Part shown: positions 7,816 through 15,709 of the stretch, piece by piece
Numbering within the stretch: position 1 is the stretch's first letter
Layout of the letters: each line of letters starts with the position of its first letter
DNA from: Myxococcus stipitatus
GTDB taxonomy: Bacteria; Myxococcota; Myxococcia; Myxococcales; Myxococcaceae
NCBI RefSeq assembly: GCF_038561935.1
Contig: NZ_CP102770.1
Span: 1,240,001 to 1,304,000, forward strand
Reading direction: 5' to 3'
Length of the DNA: 64,000 nucleotides
Notes under the pieces: model-generated
The model's input: only the letters and a program-made list of their open reading frames with translations
What the model was told of the DNA's origin: nothing
The model's database searches: none
Position numbers and translations under genes: made by a program

Positions 7816-10758
7816 ATGGTGGTGTTCCTCATCGATGGGCAGGCTTCGCCCGCGGTGGTGGTGCGACACGCGGTGGCCTCGCGGCGCCTGCGGCTGGCGG
7901 TGCCGGGACTCCTGGGCGACCGCTCTCTGGGGCGGCGGCTGGAGCGCACGTTCCAGACGTGGCCCGGCATCGAGACGGTGAAGGCGGAGCCTCGGAGCGG
8001 TCGCATGTTGGTGCGCTATGCGCCCCATGCTCCGCTGCTGGAGCGACTGGAAGAGGCGCCCGAGGAAGCGGCGTCCACGCGAGAGGCCGCGCCTCCTCGC
8101 AAGCCCATCGAATCCCCTCCCGACGCGGAGCCCTGGCACTCGCTCACCGTGGACCAGGTGCTGCACCGGTGGCGGACGGACCGGAACGGACTGTCCCGAG
8201 CGGAGGCCGCGACGCGGCTCAAGCGGTACGGCGCCAACACGGTGGTGGGTCTCAAGCCGCGCTCGCGGTGGTCGCTGCTGCGTGCGCAGGTCGCCACGGT
8301 GCCCATGGGGTTGCTCATGGGCTCGGCCGCCGCCTCCGCGCTGGCGGGAGACCGGCTGGAGGCCACCGCCATCCTCGCGGTGGTGGGGCTCAACGCGGGC
8401 ATCGGCTATCGCATCGAGCGGCGCAATGAGTCGCTCATCGCCTCATGGCAGAAGCTGGAGGCGGGCCAGGCCCAGGTGCTGCGCGACGGCGTGGTCCACG
8501 AGGTCCCCGTGTCGGACCTCGTGGTGGGCGACGTGCTCCTGGTGCGCGCGGGAGACGTGCTGCACGCGGATGCACGCGTGCTGGAGGCACACCGGCTCAG
8601 CGTGGATGAGGCCCCGCTCACCGGGGAGAGCGAGCCGCAGCTCAAGGGCTCCGAGCCCGTGTCACACGAGGCTCCCCTCGCCGAGCGGACCTGCATGCTC
8701 TACGCGGGCACGGTGGTGGCATCGGGACACGGCCGCGCGGTGGTGGTGGCCACGGGCAGGTCCATGGCCCTGGCGCGCGTGCGCGAGCTGGTGGAGGAGA
8801 CGTCCGCTCCTCCCACGCCCTTGTCGCGCAAGCTGGAGCAGCTGGACCGGCGCGTGGCGGTGTTCTCGGTGGGCGCCAGTGTGGCGTCCGGTGTGGTGGG
8901 CCTGATTCGCGGACGGCCGATGGGGCAGGTGCTGCGCGGCGCGGTGGCGCTCGGTGTGGCGGCCTTGCCGGAGGGGCTGCCCATTGTCGCGACCGCGGCG
9001 CTGGTGCGCTCGATGCAACGCCTGCACGCGCGCGGCATGGTGGTGCGCCGGGTCTCCGCTGCGGAGGCCCTGGGCGGTGTCACCGTCATCTGCGCGGACA
9101 AGACGGGGACGCTGACTCGCAACGACATGCGGCTGGAGGTCCTGGACGTGGGCGGTGGCGCGGTGGACCTCGCGTCGCTGCGCGCGAAGCCGGAGGCGGT
9201 GCTGGAGGATGTCCCCACGCTGGCGCTGGCGGCGGCGCTGCTCAACAGCGACGTGGATGTCCACCGCAACGGGCACGAGGTCATCATCACGGGCAGCTCC
9301 ACCGAGCGGGCCTTGGTGTCCGCGGCCCATGACGCGGGACTGGATGGGGCGGCGCTGCGACGTGCCTTCCCTCGACGCAGGCTCCTGGAGCGCTCGGAGG
9401 GCATCCACTACGTGGTGAGCCTGCACGACGCCCCCGGAGGCGGTGTGGCCTTCATCAAGGGCGCACCCGAGCAGGTGGTGCGGCTGTGTTCGCACGATTC
9501 AGGAGGGCCGCTCGACGCGGAGGCACAGCGGGGATTGCTCCAGCGCAACAAGGCCCTGGCGCAGGCGGGGCTGCGAGTGCTGGCACTCGGCTGGCGGCGG
9601 GTGGACGTGTCGCGCGGCGCCGCACCGGAAGGGGGTTACACCTTCCTGGGCTTCATGGGGTTGAGGGACCCCTTGCGAGAAGGCGCCGCGGACACGCTGC
9701 ATCAGGCGCGTGTCGCGGGCATCCGGACCATCCTCCTCACGGGGGACCAGCGGCACACCGCGGAGGCAGTCGCGCGCGCGGTGGGCTTGCGAGGCGAGAC
9801 GCTCATCGCGAAGGAGCTGACCGCGCGCCTGTCCGAGCCAGGAGGCACGGAGGGGGATTGGCTCGACCGGGTCGCGGTGCTCGCGAGGGTGACTCCCGAG
9901 GACAAGATGGTCCTCGTGCGCGCGCTTCGCAGGCGAGGCGAAGTGGTGGCGATGGCCGGCGATGGCATCAACGACGCTCCCGCGTTGAAGGCCGCGGACG
10001 TGGGCGTGGCGGTGGGGGCGCGCTCCAGCGACATGGCCCGGCAGATGGCGGACATCGTCATGGCGGGGGAGGACCTGCGCGGCATCATCCACGCGGTGGG
10101 CGAAGGGCGCATTGTGCAGGACAACCTGCGCCGGGCCATCCGCTTCCTCTTCGCGACCAACCTGTCGGAGATGGCGCTGGTGATAGGGGCCACGCTCGTC
10201 GGCGGCCGTGAGCCGCTGTCGCCTCTGCAGTTGCTCTGGCTCAACCTGCTGACGGACACGCTCCCGGGGCTCGCGCTCGCGCTCGAGTCGGGTGACCCGG
10301 ACATCCTGGACCGTCCTCCCGCGCCCCCGGGGGCACCGCTGCTATCGAGGCCCCTGGCGCGGCGAGTGGTCCGCGATGCACTGCTGATGGCGGGCTTCGG
10401 CGCCACGGGGATGCTGCTGGGCGGACCGCCGCTGGCGTTCGGGATGCTCACGGGCGCGCAGCTCGGCTACGCCACGGTGTGCAGGGCGCCGCATCATCTC
10501 CACGGCGGTGGTGCCCCAGGTGCCGGACGCTTCACTGTGTTGGTGGGGAGCGCGGTGGCCATGCAGCTGCTGGGGCTCACCTTGCCGCCGCTGCGCGCGG
10601 TGCTGGGACTGCCTCCGCCATCACCGCTGACGTTCGGTGGCCTGGCCGCGGGGCTGGTGTTGCCCGGCCTCTTGATGGGGGGGGCTCGTCACGGACGTCG
10701 CAGGGCCCGGCGCGACAAGCGCTTCTTCATTCCTGCGTCCTTGGAGGCTTCCCCGTGA
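7816..10758 (+). CDS. cation-translocating P-type ATPase with N-terminal HMA-like domain
   Basis: 980 residues from ATG 7816 (G-rich Shine-Dalgarno 8 bases upstream); the frame is open from 7696. The N-terminal 70 residues resemble a degenerate HMA fold without the CxxC metal site. Then come the cation-transporter N domain, the actuator motif LTGES, the membrane motif PEGLP, phosphorylation motif DKTGTLT (D428), LLTGD and GDGINDAP, and C-terminal helices including LLWLNLLTDTLPG. PEGLP rather than CPC or SPC points to a P2-like transport site, unusual together with an HMA-like N terminus. The substrate is unknown; Ca, Mn or a protein-lipid substrate is possible. It heads a tight operon with two small partner genes, one also HMA-like, a combination seen with uncharacterised P-type ATPases. 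Confidence 0.9.
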   Translation: MVVFLIDGQASPAVVVRHAVASRRLRLAVPGLLGDRSLGRRLERTFQTWPGIETVKAEPRSGRMLVRYAPHAPLLERLEEAPEEAASTREAAPPRKPIESPPDAEPWHSLTVDQVLHRWRTDRNGLSRAEAATRLKRYGANTVVGLKPRSRWSLLRAQVATVPMGLLMGSAAASALAGDRLEATAILAVVGLNAGIGYRIERRNESLIASWQKLEAGQAQVLRDGVVHEVPVSDLVVGDVLLVRAGDVLHADARVLEAHRLSVDEAPLTGESEPQLKGSEPVSHEAPLAERTCMLYAGTVVASGHGRAVVVATGRSMALARVRELVEETSAPPTPLSRKLEQLDRRVAVFSVGASVASGVVGLIRGRPMGQVLRGAVALGVAALPEGLPIVATAALVRSMQRLHARGMVVRRVSAAEALGGVTVICADKTGTLTRNDMRLEVLDVGGGAVDLASLRAKPEAVLEDVPTLALAAALLNSDVDVHRNGHEVIITGSSTERALVSAAHDAGLDGAALRRAFPRRRLLERSEGIHYVVSLHDAPGGGVAFIKGAPEQVVRLCSHDSGGPLDAEAQRGLLQRNKALAQAGLRVLALGWRRVDVSRGAAPEGGYTFLGFMGLRDPLREGAADTLHQARVAGIRTILLTGDQRHTAEAVARAVGLRGETLIAKELTARLSEPGGTEGDWLDRVAVLARVTPEDKMVLVRALRRRGEVVAMAGDGINDAPALKAADVGVAVGARSSDMARQMADIVMAGEDLRGIIHAVGEGRIVQDNLRRAIRFLFATNLSEMALVIGATLVGGREPLSPLQLLWLNLLTDTLPGLALALESGDPDILDRPPAPPGAPLLSRPLARRVVRDALLMAGFGATGMLLGGPPLAFGMLTGAQLGYATVCRAPHHLHGGGAPGAGRFTVLVGSAVAMQLLGLTLPPLRAVLGLPPPSPLTFGGLAAGLVLPGLLMGGARHGRRRARRDKRFFIPASLEASP

Positions 10759-10892
10759 CGTTCCGTGGGTCGTCCCCTCGTGGACCCACCGCAGGCTCGG
10801 GTGCGGTGCCCTCGCGTTGGCTTGCCCCGGCCCCATGTTGCTTCGGCGGCGGAGTGAGCTTCATCCCCACTTTCGTGGAGGTTTCCCCATGA
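10755..10892 (+). CDS. possible 45-aa coupled small ORF
   Basis: A GTG start at 10755 overlaps the ATPase stop (GTGA) and is preceded by a perfect GGAGG at 10743-10747 with 7-base spacing. The ORF ends TGA at 10890-10892, overlapping the next ATG (ATGA). The residues begin MTFRGSS, like the MTFHLPS of the next gene, and the 24 bases around both starts match at 21 positions, so this may be a decayed duplicate start or a real coupling peptide. No domain, no membrane segment. Translation is plausible from the ribosome-binding site alone; a function is not indicated. Confidence 0.4.
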   Translation: MTFRGSSPRGPTAGSGAVPSRWLAPAPCCFGGGVSFIPTFVEVSP

Positions 10893-11128
10893 CGTTCCAT
10901 CTGCCGTCGTTCCTCTTGGGCTACACCGCGGGCGCGGGCACGGTGCTGTTGAGTCGGCACCTGCGCCCGCTGCTCCTGGAGCTGGCCACCGCCGCGTACC
11001 GCTTCGGCGACATGGTGCTGGCCCGGACCGCCATCAAGCAGGAGGACCTGGAGGACCTGCTGGCGGAGGCGAAGGCTCGGGCTCGCCGGGCCGCGAATGG
11101 CCACTCGAATGGTCAGTCGCCGACCTGA
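10889..11128 (+). CDS. small single-pass protein of the P-type ATPase operon
   Basis: 79 residues. ATG 10889 has GGAGG at 10877-10881. Residues 5-35 form a hydrophobic, Gly-containing segment (LLGYTAGAGTVLLSRHLRPLLLELATAAYRFG), followed by a charged helix (KQEDLEDLLAEAKARARR) and a polar tail, so it is probably a small inner-membrane protein with one helix. It lies between the P-type ATPase and an HMA-like protein gene, consistent with an accessory subunit; small membrane proteins of the DUF5132 type occur in this setting, though I cannot confirm membership. No metal ligands (no Cys, one or two His). Confidence 0.75.
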   Translation: MTFHLPSFLLGYTAGAGTVLLSRHLRPLLLELATAAYRFGDMVLARTAIKQEDLEDLLAEAKARARRAANGHSNGQSPT

Positions 11129-11139
11129 GGAGGCGCGCC

Positions 11140-11757
11140 ATGGCTCGCTACATCTACGTGGTGCATGTCCTGCCCGGGCGCGTGCGCCTGCGACTGCCTT
11201 GGCTGCGTGAGCATGCCTCCCTCGCCAACGCACTCGCGGAAGGGTTGATGGCCGTGCAGGGCATGGACGAGGTGGAGGTGCGGCCCTTCACCGGAAGCGT
11301 CCTGTGTCGTCACGACCCGGAGATGCTCGAAGCGAAGGACGTGGTGCGAGAGGTGAGGGAGCTCACCGGCGTGGACCTCGTCATCCGCCCGGGTGAGGAG
11401 CCTCCCGAAGAGGCGGCCCTGTTCGCGGCGCTGGAGACAGGCAGCGACGTGGCCCGCGCCACCAGCCGCTTCGTGAAGGGACTCGACGTCGACGTGCTCC
11501 GCGCCACCCACGGACGTGTGGGGCTGGGCGTGCTCATGTCGATGGGATTCGCGGCGGCGGGGGTCGCCAAGGTCGTCACCACCCGTCAGCTCCCCATGCC
11601 GGACTGGTTCAACCTGGCCTGGTGGGCCTTCGCCACCTTCACCGGCGTGGAGCGCACGGCCATCAACAACACGGAGTCCCCGGTGCGAGGTCCACCCCCT
11701 CGCCCCCGGACACCGGAGGAGAAAGAGGACCCCGAATCCGAGGACCTCCCCTCCTGA
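11140..11757 (+). CDS. HMA-like (heavy-metal-associated fold) protein
   Basis: 205 residues, with GAGGAGG 6 bases before ATG 11140 and 11 bases after the previous stop. Residues 1-80 have the HMA_2-type pattern: VVHVLPGRVRLRLPWLR, an amphipathic helix, VQGMDEVEVRPFTGSVLCRHDP; the CxxC site of classical HMA domains is absent. Residues about 120-170 are more hydrophobic (GLGVLMSMGFAAAGVAK) and may be membrane-associated; the C terminus is acidic and Pro-rich. The same loop signature LPGRVRLRLP-like occurs in the N terminus of the ATPase (LAVPGLLG), so the two may be paralogous regulatory domains. Likely partner of the ATPase; ligand unknown. It is the last gene of the operon and faces gnd with 13 bases between. 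Confidence 0.75.
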   Translation: MARYIYVVHVLPGRVRLRLPWLREHASLANALAEGLMAVQGMDEVEVRPFTGSVLCRHDPEMLEAKDVVREVRELTGVDLVIRPGEEPPEEAALFAALETGSDVARATSRFVKGLDVDVLRATHGRVGLGVLMSMGFAAAGVAKVVTTRQLPMPDWFNLAWWAFATFTGVERTAINNTESPVRGPPPRPRTPEEKEDPESEDLPS

Positions 11758-11770
11758 CCGGGCACGCGTC

Positions 11771-13207
11771 CTAGCTGTTCCAGTCCGTGTGCACGAACCC
11801 CGCCTCGGGCTTGTCCCGGCGCTGGTACGTGTGCGCGCCGAACGCATCGCGCTGGGCCTGGGTCAGGTTCTGCGGCAGCTCCGCGCTGCGGTAGCTGTCC
11901 AGGTACGCCAGCGACGCGCTGAACACGGGCACGGGGATGCCCACCTTCGTCGCCGCGCCCACCAGCTTGCGCCACGCGGGCGCCATCTTCTCGAGCACCG
12001 GCGCGAAGGCGTCCGACACCAGCAGGTTCGGCAGGTCCGGCTGACGCGTGAAGGACTCACGCAGCGGGGTGAGCAGCTTCGCGCGGATGATGCAGCCGCC
12101 TCGCCAGATGCGCGCCATCTCCGCCAGGGAGATGTTCCACTTGTACTCCTGCGACGCCGCCTGGATGAGCCGCATGCCCTGCGCGTACGTCACCACGCGC
12201 GCCGCGTAGAGCGCGTCATGCGCCCACTGCGCGAGCTGCGCCTTCTCCTCGGCGCTGAGCGTCTCGGAGGGGCCCTGGAGCTTGCGGCTGGCCGCCACGC
12301 GCTCGTCCTTCATCGAGGACAGGACGCGCGCGTCCAGCGAGGCCGCGATGGACGGCACCGGGACCCCCAGGTCGAGCGCCACCTGCACCGTCCACTTGCC
12401 CGTGCCCTTCTGCCCCGCCTTGTCCAGCACCAGGTCCACGAGCGGCTGGCCCGTCTGCGCGTCCTTCTTGCGCAGCACCTTGATGGTGGTCTCCAGCAGG
12501 AAGGACTCGGCGATGCCCTCGTTCCACTTCGAGAAGAGGTCCGCCAGCGCGTCCGCGGACAACCCGAGTCCCCGGCGCAGCACGTCGTACGTCTCCGCGA
12601 GCAGCTGCATGTCCGCGTACTCGATGCCGTTGTGCACCATCTTCACGAAGTGGCCCGCGCCATCCGGCCCCACGTGGGTGACACACAGGCCCTCCTCCGT
12701 GCGCGCGGCGATGGCCTCGAGCACCGGCTGCACCAGCGCGTATGCCTCCGTCGGGCCGCCCGGCATGATGGACGGCCCGTGGCGAGCGCCCTCCTCGCCG
12801 CCGGACACGCCCACGCCCAGGAACCGGAAGCCCTTCGACTTGCACAGCTCCTCGCGCCGGCGCGTGTCCTGGAACCAGGAGTTGCCCGCGTCCATGACGA
12901 CGTCCCCGGGCGAGAGCAGCGGGAACAGCCGCTCCAGCATCTGGTCCACCGCCGCGCCCGCCGTCACCATCAGCAGGATGCGCCGAGGCCGCTCCAGGCT
13001 CGCGACGAAGGCCTCCAGCGACGCGAGCGCCTGGAGCTCCGGGCGCCCGTGCTTCCGGTTCATCTCGTCGACATGCTTCGCGTCCCGGTCCCACCCCACC
13101 ACCTTGAAGCCGTGGTCCGAGATGTTGAGGGCCAGGGCCGCGCCCATGACCCCCAAGCCCGCCACGCCGAACTGCGCGCCCGCCTGGGCGCTCGCTGCCG
13201 CACTCAT
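11771..13207 (-). CDS. gnd: 6-phosphogluconate dehydrogenase (decarboxylating)
   Basis: 478 residues, normal for the long (dimeric) form. It converts 6-phosphogluconate to ribulose 5-phosphate, CO2 and NADPH. ATG 13207 has GGAGG 4 bases upstream. The Rossmann motif is GLGVMG (17-22), the substrate-binding GVGVSGGEEGARHGPSIMPGG block is intact, with the catalytic Lys in GHFVKMVHNGIEYADMQ, and the C-terminal domain carries YKWNISLAEMARIWRGGCIIR and the QRRDxxGxxHxDW end. It is the third gene of zwf-pgl-gnd, 20 bases after pgl. The longer upstream reading (to 13405) overlaps pgl and is not needed. Confidence 0.96.
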   Translation of the reverse strand: MSAAASAQAGAQFGVAGLGVMGAALALNISDHGFKVVGWDRDAKHVDEMNRKHGRPELQALASLEAFVASLERPRRILLMVTAGAAVDQMLERLFPLLSPGDVVMDAGNSWFQDTRRREELCKSKGFRFLGVGVSGGEEGARHGPSIMPGGPTEAYALVQPVLEAIAARTEEGLCVTHVGPDGAGHFVKMVHNGIEYADMQLLAETYDVLRRGLGLSADALADLFSKWNEGIAESFLLETTIKVLRKKDAQTGQPLVDLVLDKAGQKGTGKWTVQVALDLGVPVPSIAASLDARVLSSMKDERVAASRKLQGPSETLSAEEKAQLAQWAHDALYAARVVTYAQGMRLIQAASQEYKWNISLAEMARIWRGGCIIRAKLLTPLRESFTRQPDLPNLLVSDAFAPVLEKMAPAWRKLVGAATKVGIPVPVFSASLAYLDSYRSAELPQNLTQAQRDAFGAHTYQRRDKPEAGFVHTDWNS

Positions 13208-13227
13208 GGTTCCTCCAAGAAGTTCGC

Positions 13228-13899
13228 TCACCGTCCCGCGGCGGCGGTGTCCAACATCCACTGCGCATTCGAGACGCGAGCCGCCGGGAGCGCCAGGTCG
13301 CCCGCCAGCGCGCGCTTCGCCACGTCCCGCTTCCCCCCGCCCGCCACCAGCATCAGCACCGAGCTCGCCGACAGCAGCACCGGCATCGTGAGGGTCATCC
13401 GCCACGGCGGAGGCTTGGGACCCACCAGGGACAAGACCCGCCGGCCCTTCTCCTCCAGCGCCGGGTGCCCAGGGAAGAGGCTGGCCGTGTGGCCGTCCTC
13501 GCCCATGCCGAGCAGCACCACGTCCAACGTCGAAGGCAGCCGCGACTCGTAGTCACGCGCGGCTGCGTCGCGGTCCTCGCGCTCGCCCTCCATGCGGAAC
13601 ACCTGCGATGGAGACAGCCGCAGCGGCCCCACGAGGGTCTCCTCCACCATGTGGTAGTTGCTGTCCGGGTGGTCCGGCGGAACGAAGCGCTCGTCCACGA
13701 AGTAGAGGTCCACGTGCTCCCACGGGAGCGTCAGCCGGGAGAGCTCCCGGTACGCGGGCCCCGGCGTACTTCCTCCCGACAACGCGAGGCTCGCGCGAGG
13801 CTTCGTCGCGAGCGCCGCTTGCAGCGCCTTCGCCATCCACTCCGCGGCCTGATGGGCGAGGCCCTCGGTCGCGACGACCTGGGGAGGCCGCGGGCTCAT
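13228..13899 (-). CDS. pgl: 6-phosphogluconolactonase
   Basis: 223 residues of the glucosamine-6-phosphate isomerase/6-phosphogluconolactonase fold (DevB type). Motifs: LALSGGSTPGPAYREL, the YFVDERFVPPDHPDSN block and VLLGMGEDGHTASLFPGHPAL, which hold the phosphate-binding and catalytic residues. It hydrolyses 6-phosphogluconolactone from Zwf to 6-phosphogluconate for Gnd. The start ATG 13899 overlaps the zwf stop as ATGA, so translation is coupled; this overlap rules out the longer frame that extends into zwf. Length fits the family. Confidence 0.93.
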   Translation of the reverse strand: MSPRPPQVVATEGLAHQAAEWMAKALQAALATKPRASLALSGGSTPGPAYRELSRLTLPWEHVDLYFVDERFVPPDHPDSNYHMVEETLVGPLRLSPSQVFRMEGEREDRDAAARDYESRLPSTLDVVLLGMGEDGHTASLFPGHPALEEKGRRVLSLVGPKPPPWRMTLTMPVLLSASSVLMLVAGGGKRDVAKRALAGDLALPAARVSNAQWMLDTAAAGR

Positions 13900-15437
13900 A
13901 GCTGCGTCCACCTTCGCCCATCGCGAGCGAGCAGCGCGGCCGCGGCCTGCGGGCCCGTGGTGCCCGGTGCGTAGGTGTGCACCGTCCCGCCCTCGCCGGA
14001 GTCCAGCGCCTGCAGGATGGGCGTCACGTAGGCCCACGCCTGCTCCACGCTGTCCTTGCGCGCGAAGAGGGTGGCGTTGCCGCGCATGCAGTCCAGCAAG
14101 AGCCGCTCGTAGGCCTCCGGCACGGGCTTCTGGAAGCTCTCCGCGTAGTTGAAGTCCATGGTGACGCCCGCGATGTTGACGTCCTCACCGGGGACCTTGG
14201 ACTCGAAGGAGAGGGCGATGCCCTCCTGCGGCTGGATGCGCAGCGTGAGCACGTTGGGCTGGAGTCGCTGGCACGTGGCGCCCTCGCCGGCGAACAGGCC
14301 GATGGGCACGGACTTGAAGTGGATGGACACCTCCGTCATGCGCTTCTTCAGCTTCTTGCCCGCGCGCAGGTAGAAGGGCACGCCCTCCCAGCGCCACGAG
14401 TCCACGCTGAGCTTCATGGCGACATAGGTGGGCGTGCGCGAGTCGGGCTTCACGCCCTTCTCCTGGAGGTAGCCCTCGTACTGGCCCACGACGACGGAGC
14501 GGGACACCTCGCGGCCCTCGACGGGGCGCAGGGCGCGGAACACCTTGTTCTTCTCGTCGCGGATGTCCTCCGCGGCGAAGGACACGGGGGGCTCCATGGC
14601 GCACAGGGCCAGGACTTGAAGGAGGTGGTTCTGCACCATGTCCCGGATGACGCCCGTCTCGTCGTAGAAGCCCGCGCGGCCCTCCACGCCGATGGACTCC
14701 GCCGCGGTGATCTCCACATGGTCGATGTGGTTGCGATTCCACAGCGGCTCGAAGATGGCGTTGGCGAAGCGGAAGACCAGGATGTTCTGGACGGTCTCCT
14801 TGCCCAGGTAGTGGTCGATGCGGAAGATCTGCTTCTCGTCGAGGACGGAGGCGAGCTCGCGGTTGAGCTCCTTGGCGCTCTCCAGGTCATGCCCGAAGGG
14901 CTTCTCGATGACGATGCGCCGCCAGGGCTTCTGGTCGGCGCGCTCCTCGCGCGAGAGGAGTCCCGCGTCGGCCAGGCCGTGGAGAATCTGGGGGAAGGTG
15001 GAGGCGGGCGTGGCCAGGTAGTAGAGCTGGTTGCCCTGGGTGCCCTCGCGCTGGGAGACCTTCTCCAGTCGCTCCCGCAGGCGGGCGAAGGAGGCGGGGT
15101 CGTCGTAGCCGCCGGAGATGCCCTCGAGGCGCGGCGCGAAGCGCTGCCAGGCGGCCTCGTCGAGCGGCTGGGTGCGCGCGAACTTCTGGAGGCCCTCCTT
15201 CACGTGGCGGCGGAAGGCCTCGTCGTCGAGCTGCGAGCGGCTGAAGGCGACGACGGCGAAGTGGTCCGGCAGGAGGTTGGCGCGCGCCAGCTCGAAGAGG
15301 GCGGGGAACAGCTTGCGCTGCGCCAGGTCTCCCGTCGCGCCGAAGAGCACCACGGTGCACGGGTCCGGGCGCGCGGCGCGCAGCAGGGGGTCTCCCTCTC
15401 GAGGATGCGTTTCGATGTGCAGGCCCTGCGCTTCCAT
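13896..15437 (-). CDS. zwf: glucose-6-phosphate 1-dehydrogenase
   Basis: 513 residues. ATG 15437 is preceded by GGAGGAGG with 8-base spacing, and gives the usual short N terminus; 22 further residues upstream are not needed. NADP-binding motif VLFGATGDL (about 31-38), substrate-binding and catalytic segment RIDHYLGKE (about 206-214), and RAGKKL near residue 363 are all present. It oxidises glucose 6-phosphate to 6-phosphogluconolactone with NADP, the first step of the oxidative pentose phosphate path. First gene of a minus-strand operon with pgl and gnd; the 272-base gap to the divergent protease gene at 15710 should hold its promoter, though I saw no clear consensus box. Confidence 0.96.
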   Translation of the reverse strand: MEAQGLHIETHPREGDPLLRAARPDPCTVVLFGATGDLAQRKLFPALFELARANLLPDHFAVVAFSRSQLDDEAFRRHVKEGLQKFARTQPLDEAAWQRFAPRLEGISGGYDDPASFARLRERLEKVSQREGTQGNQLYYLATPASTFPQILHGLADAGLLSREERADQKPWRRIVIEKPFGHDLESAKELNRELASVLDEKQIFRIDHYLGKETVQNILVFRFANAIFEPLWNRNHIDHVEITAAESIGVEGRAGFYDETGVIRDMVQNHLLQVLALCAMEPPVSFAAEDIRDEKNKVFRALRPVEGREVSRSVVVGQYEGYLQEKGVKPDSRTPTYVAMKLSVDSWRWEGVPFYLRAGKKLKKRMTEVSIHFKSVPIGLFAGEGATCQRLQPNVLTLRIQPQEGIALSFESKVPGEDVNIAGVTMDFNYAESFQKPVPEAYERLLLDCMRGNATLFARKDSVEQAWAYVTPILQALDSGEGGTVHTYAPGTTGPQAAAALLARDGRRWTQL

Positions 15438-15709
15438 TCCGCTGCCTCCTCCGAGTGACTTCGTGGTCGGCCACCTTACGCCCCCCTTGTCTCCGGACGG
15501 CAAGACAGAGTGCGCGCAGTGACGTGCGCGTGACGTCTGGAGCGTTGGATAGCGCGCCCCCGACGTGACGAGGGCCCTGCTCTAACAGCACGACGCCACG
15601 CTCGCCATGCCCAGTCGGCGGGGACGCACGCCAAAGGTCGCTGGAATGTGTCCTTCTCCGAGCAGCTCGGAGCGCCTCGGGGACGGGCTGTCCTGGTAGG
15701 GTCCCGTGA

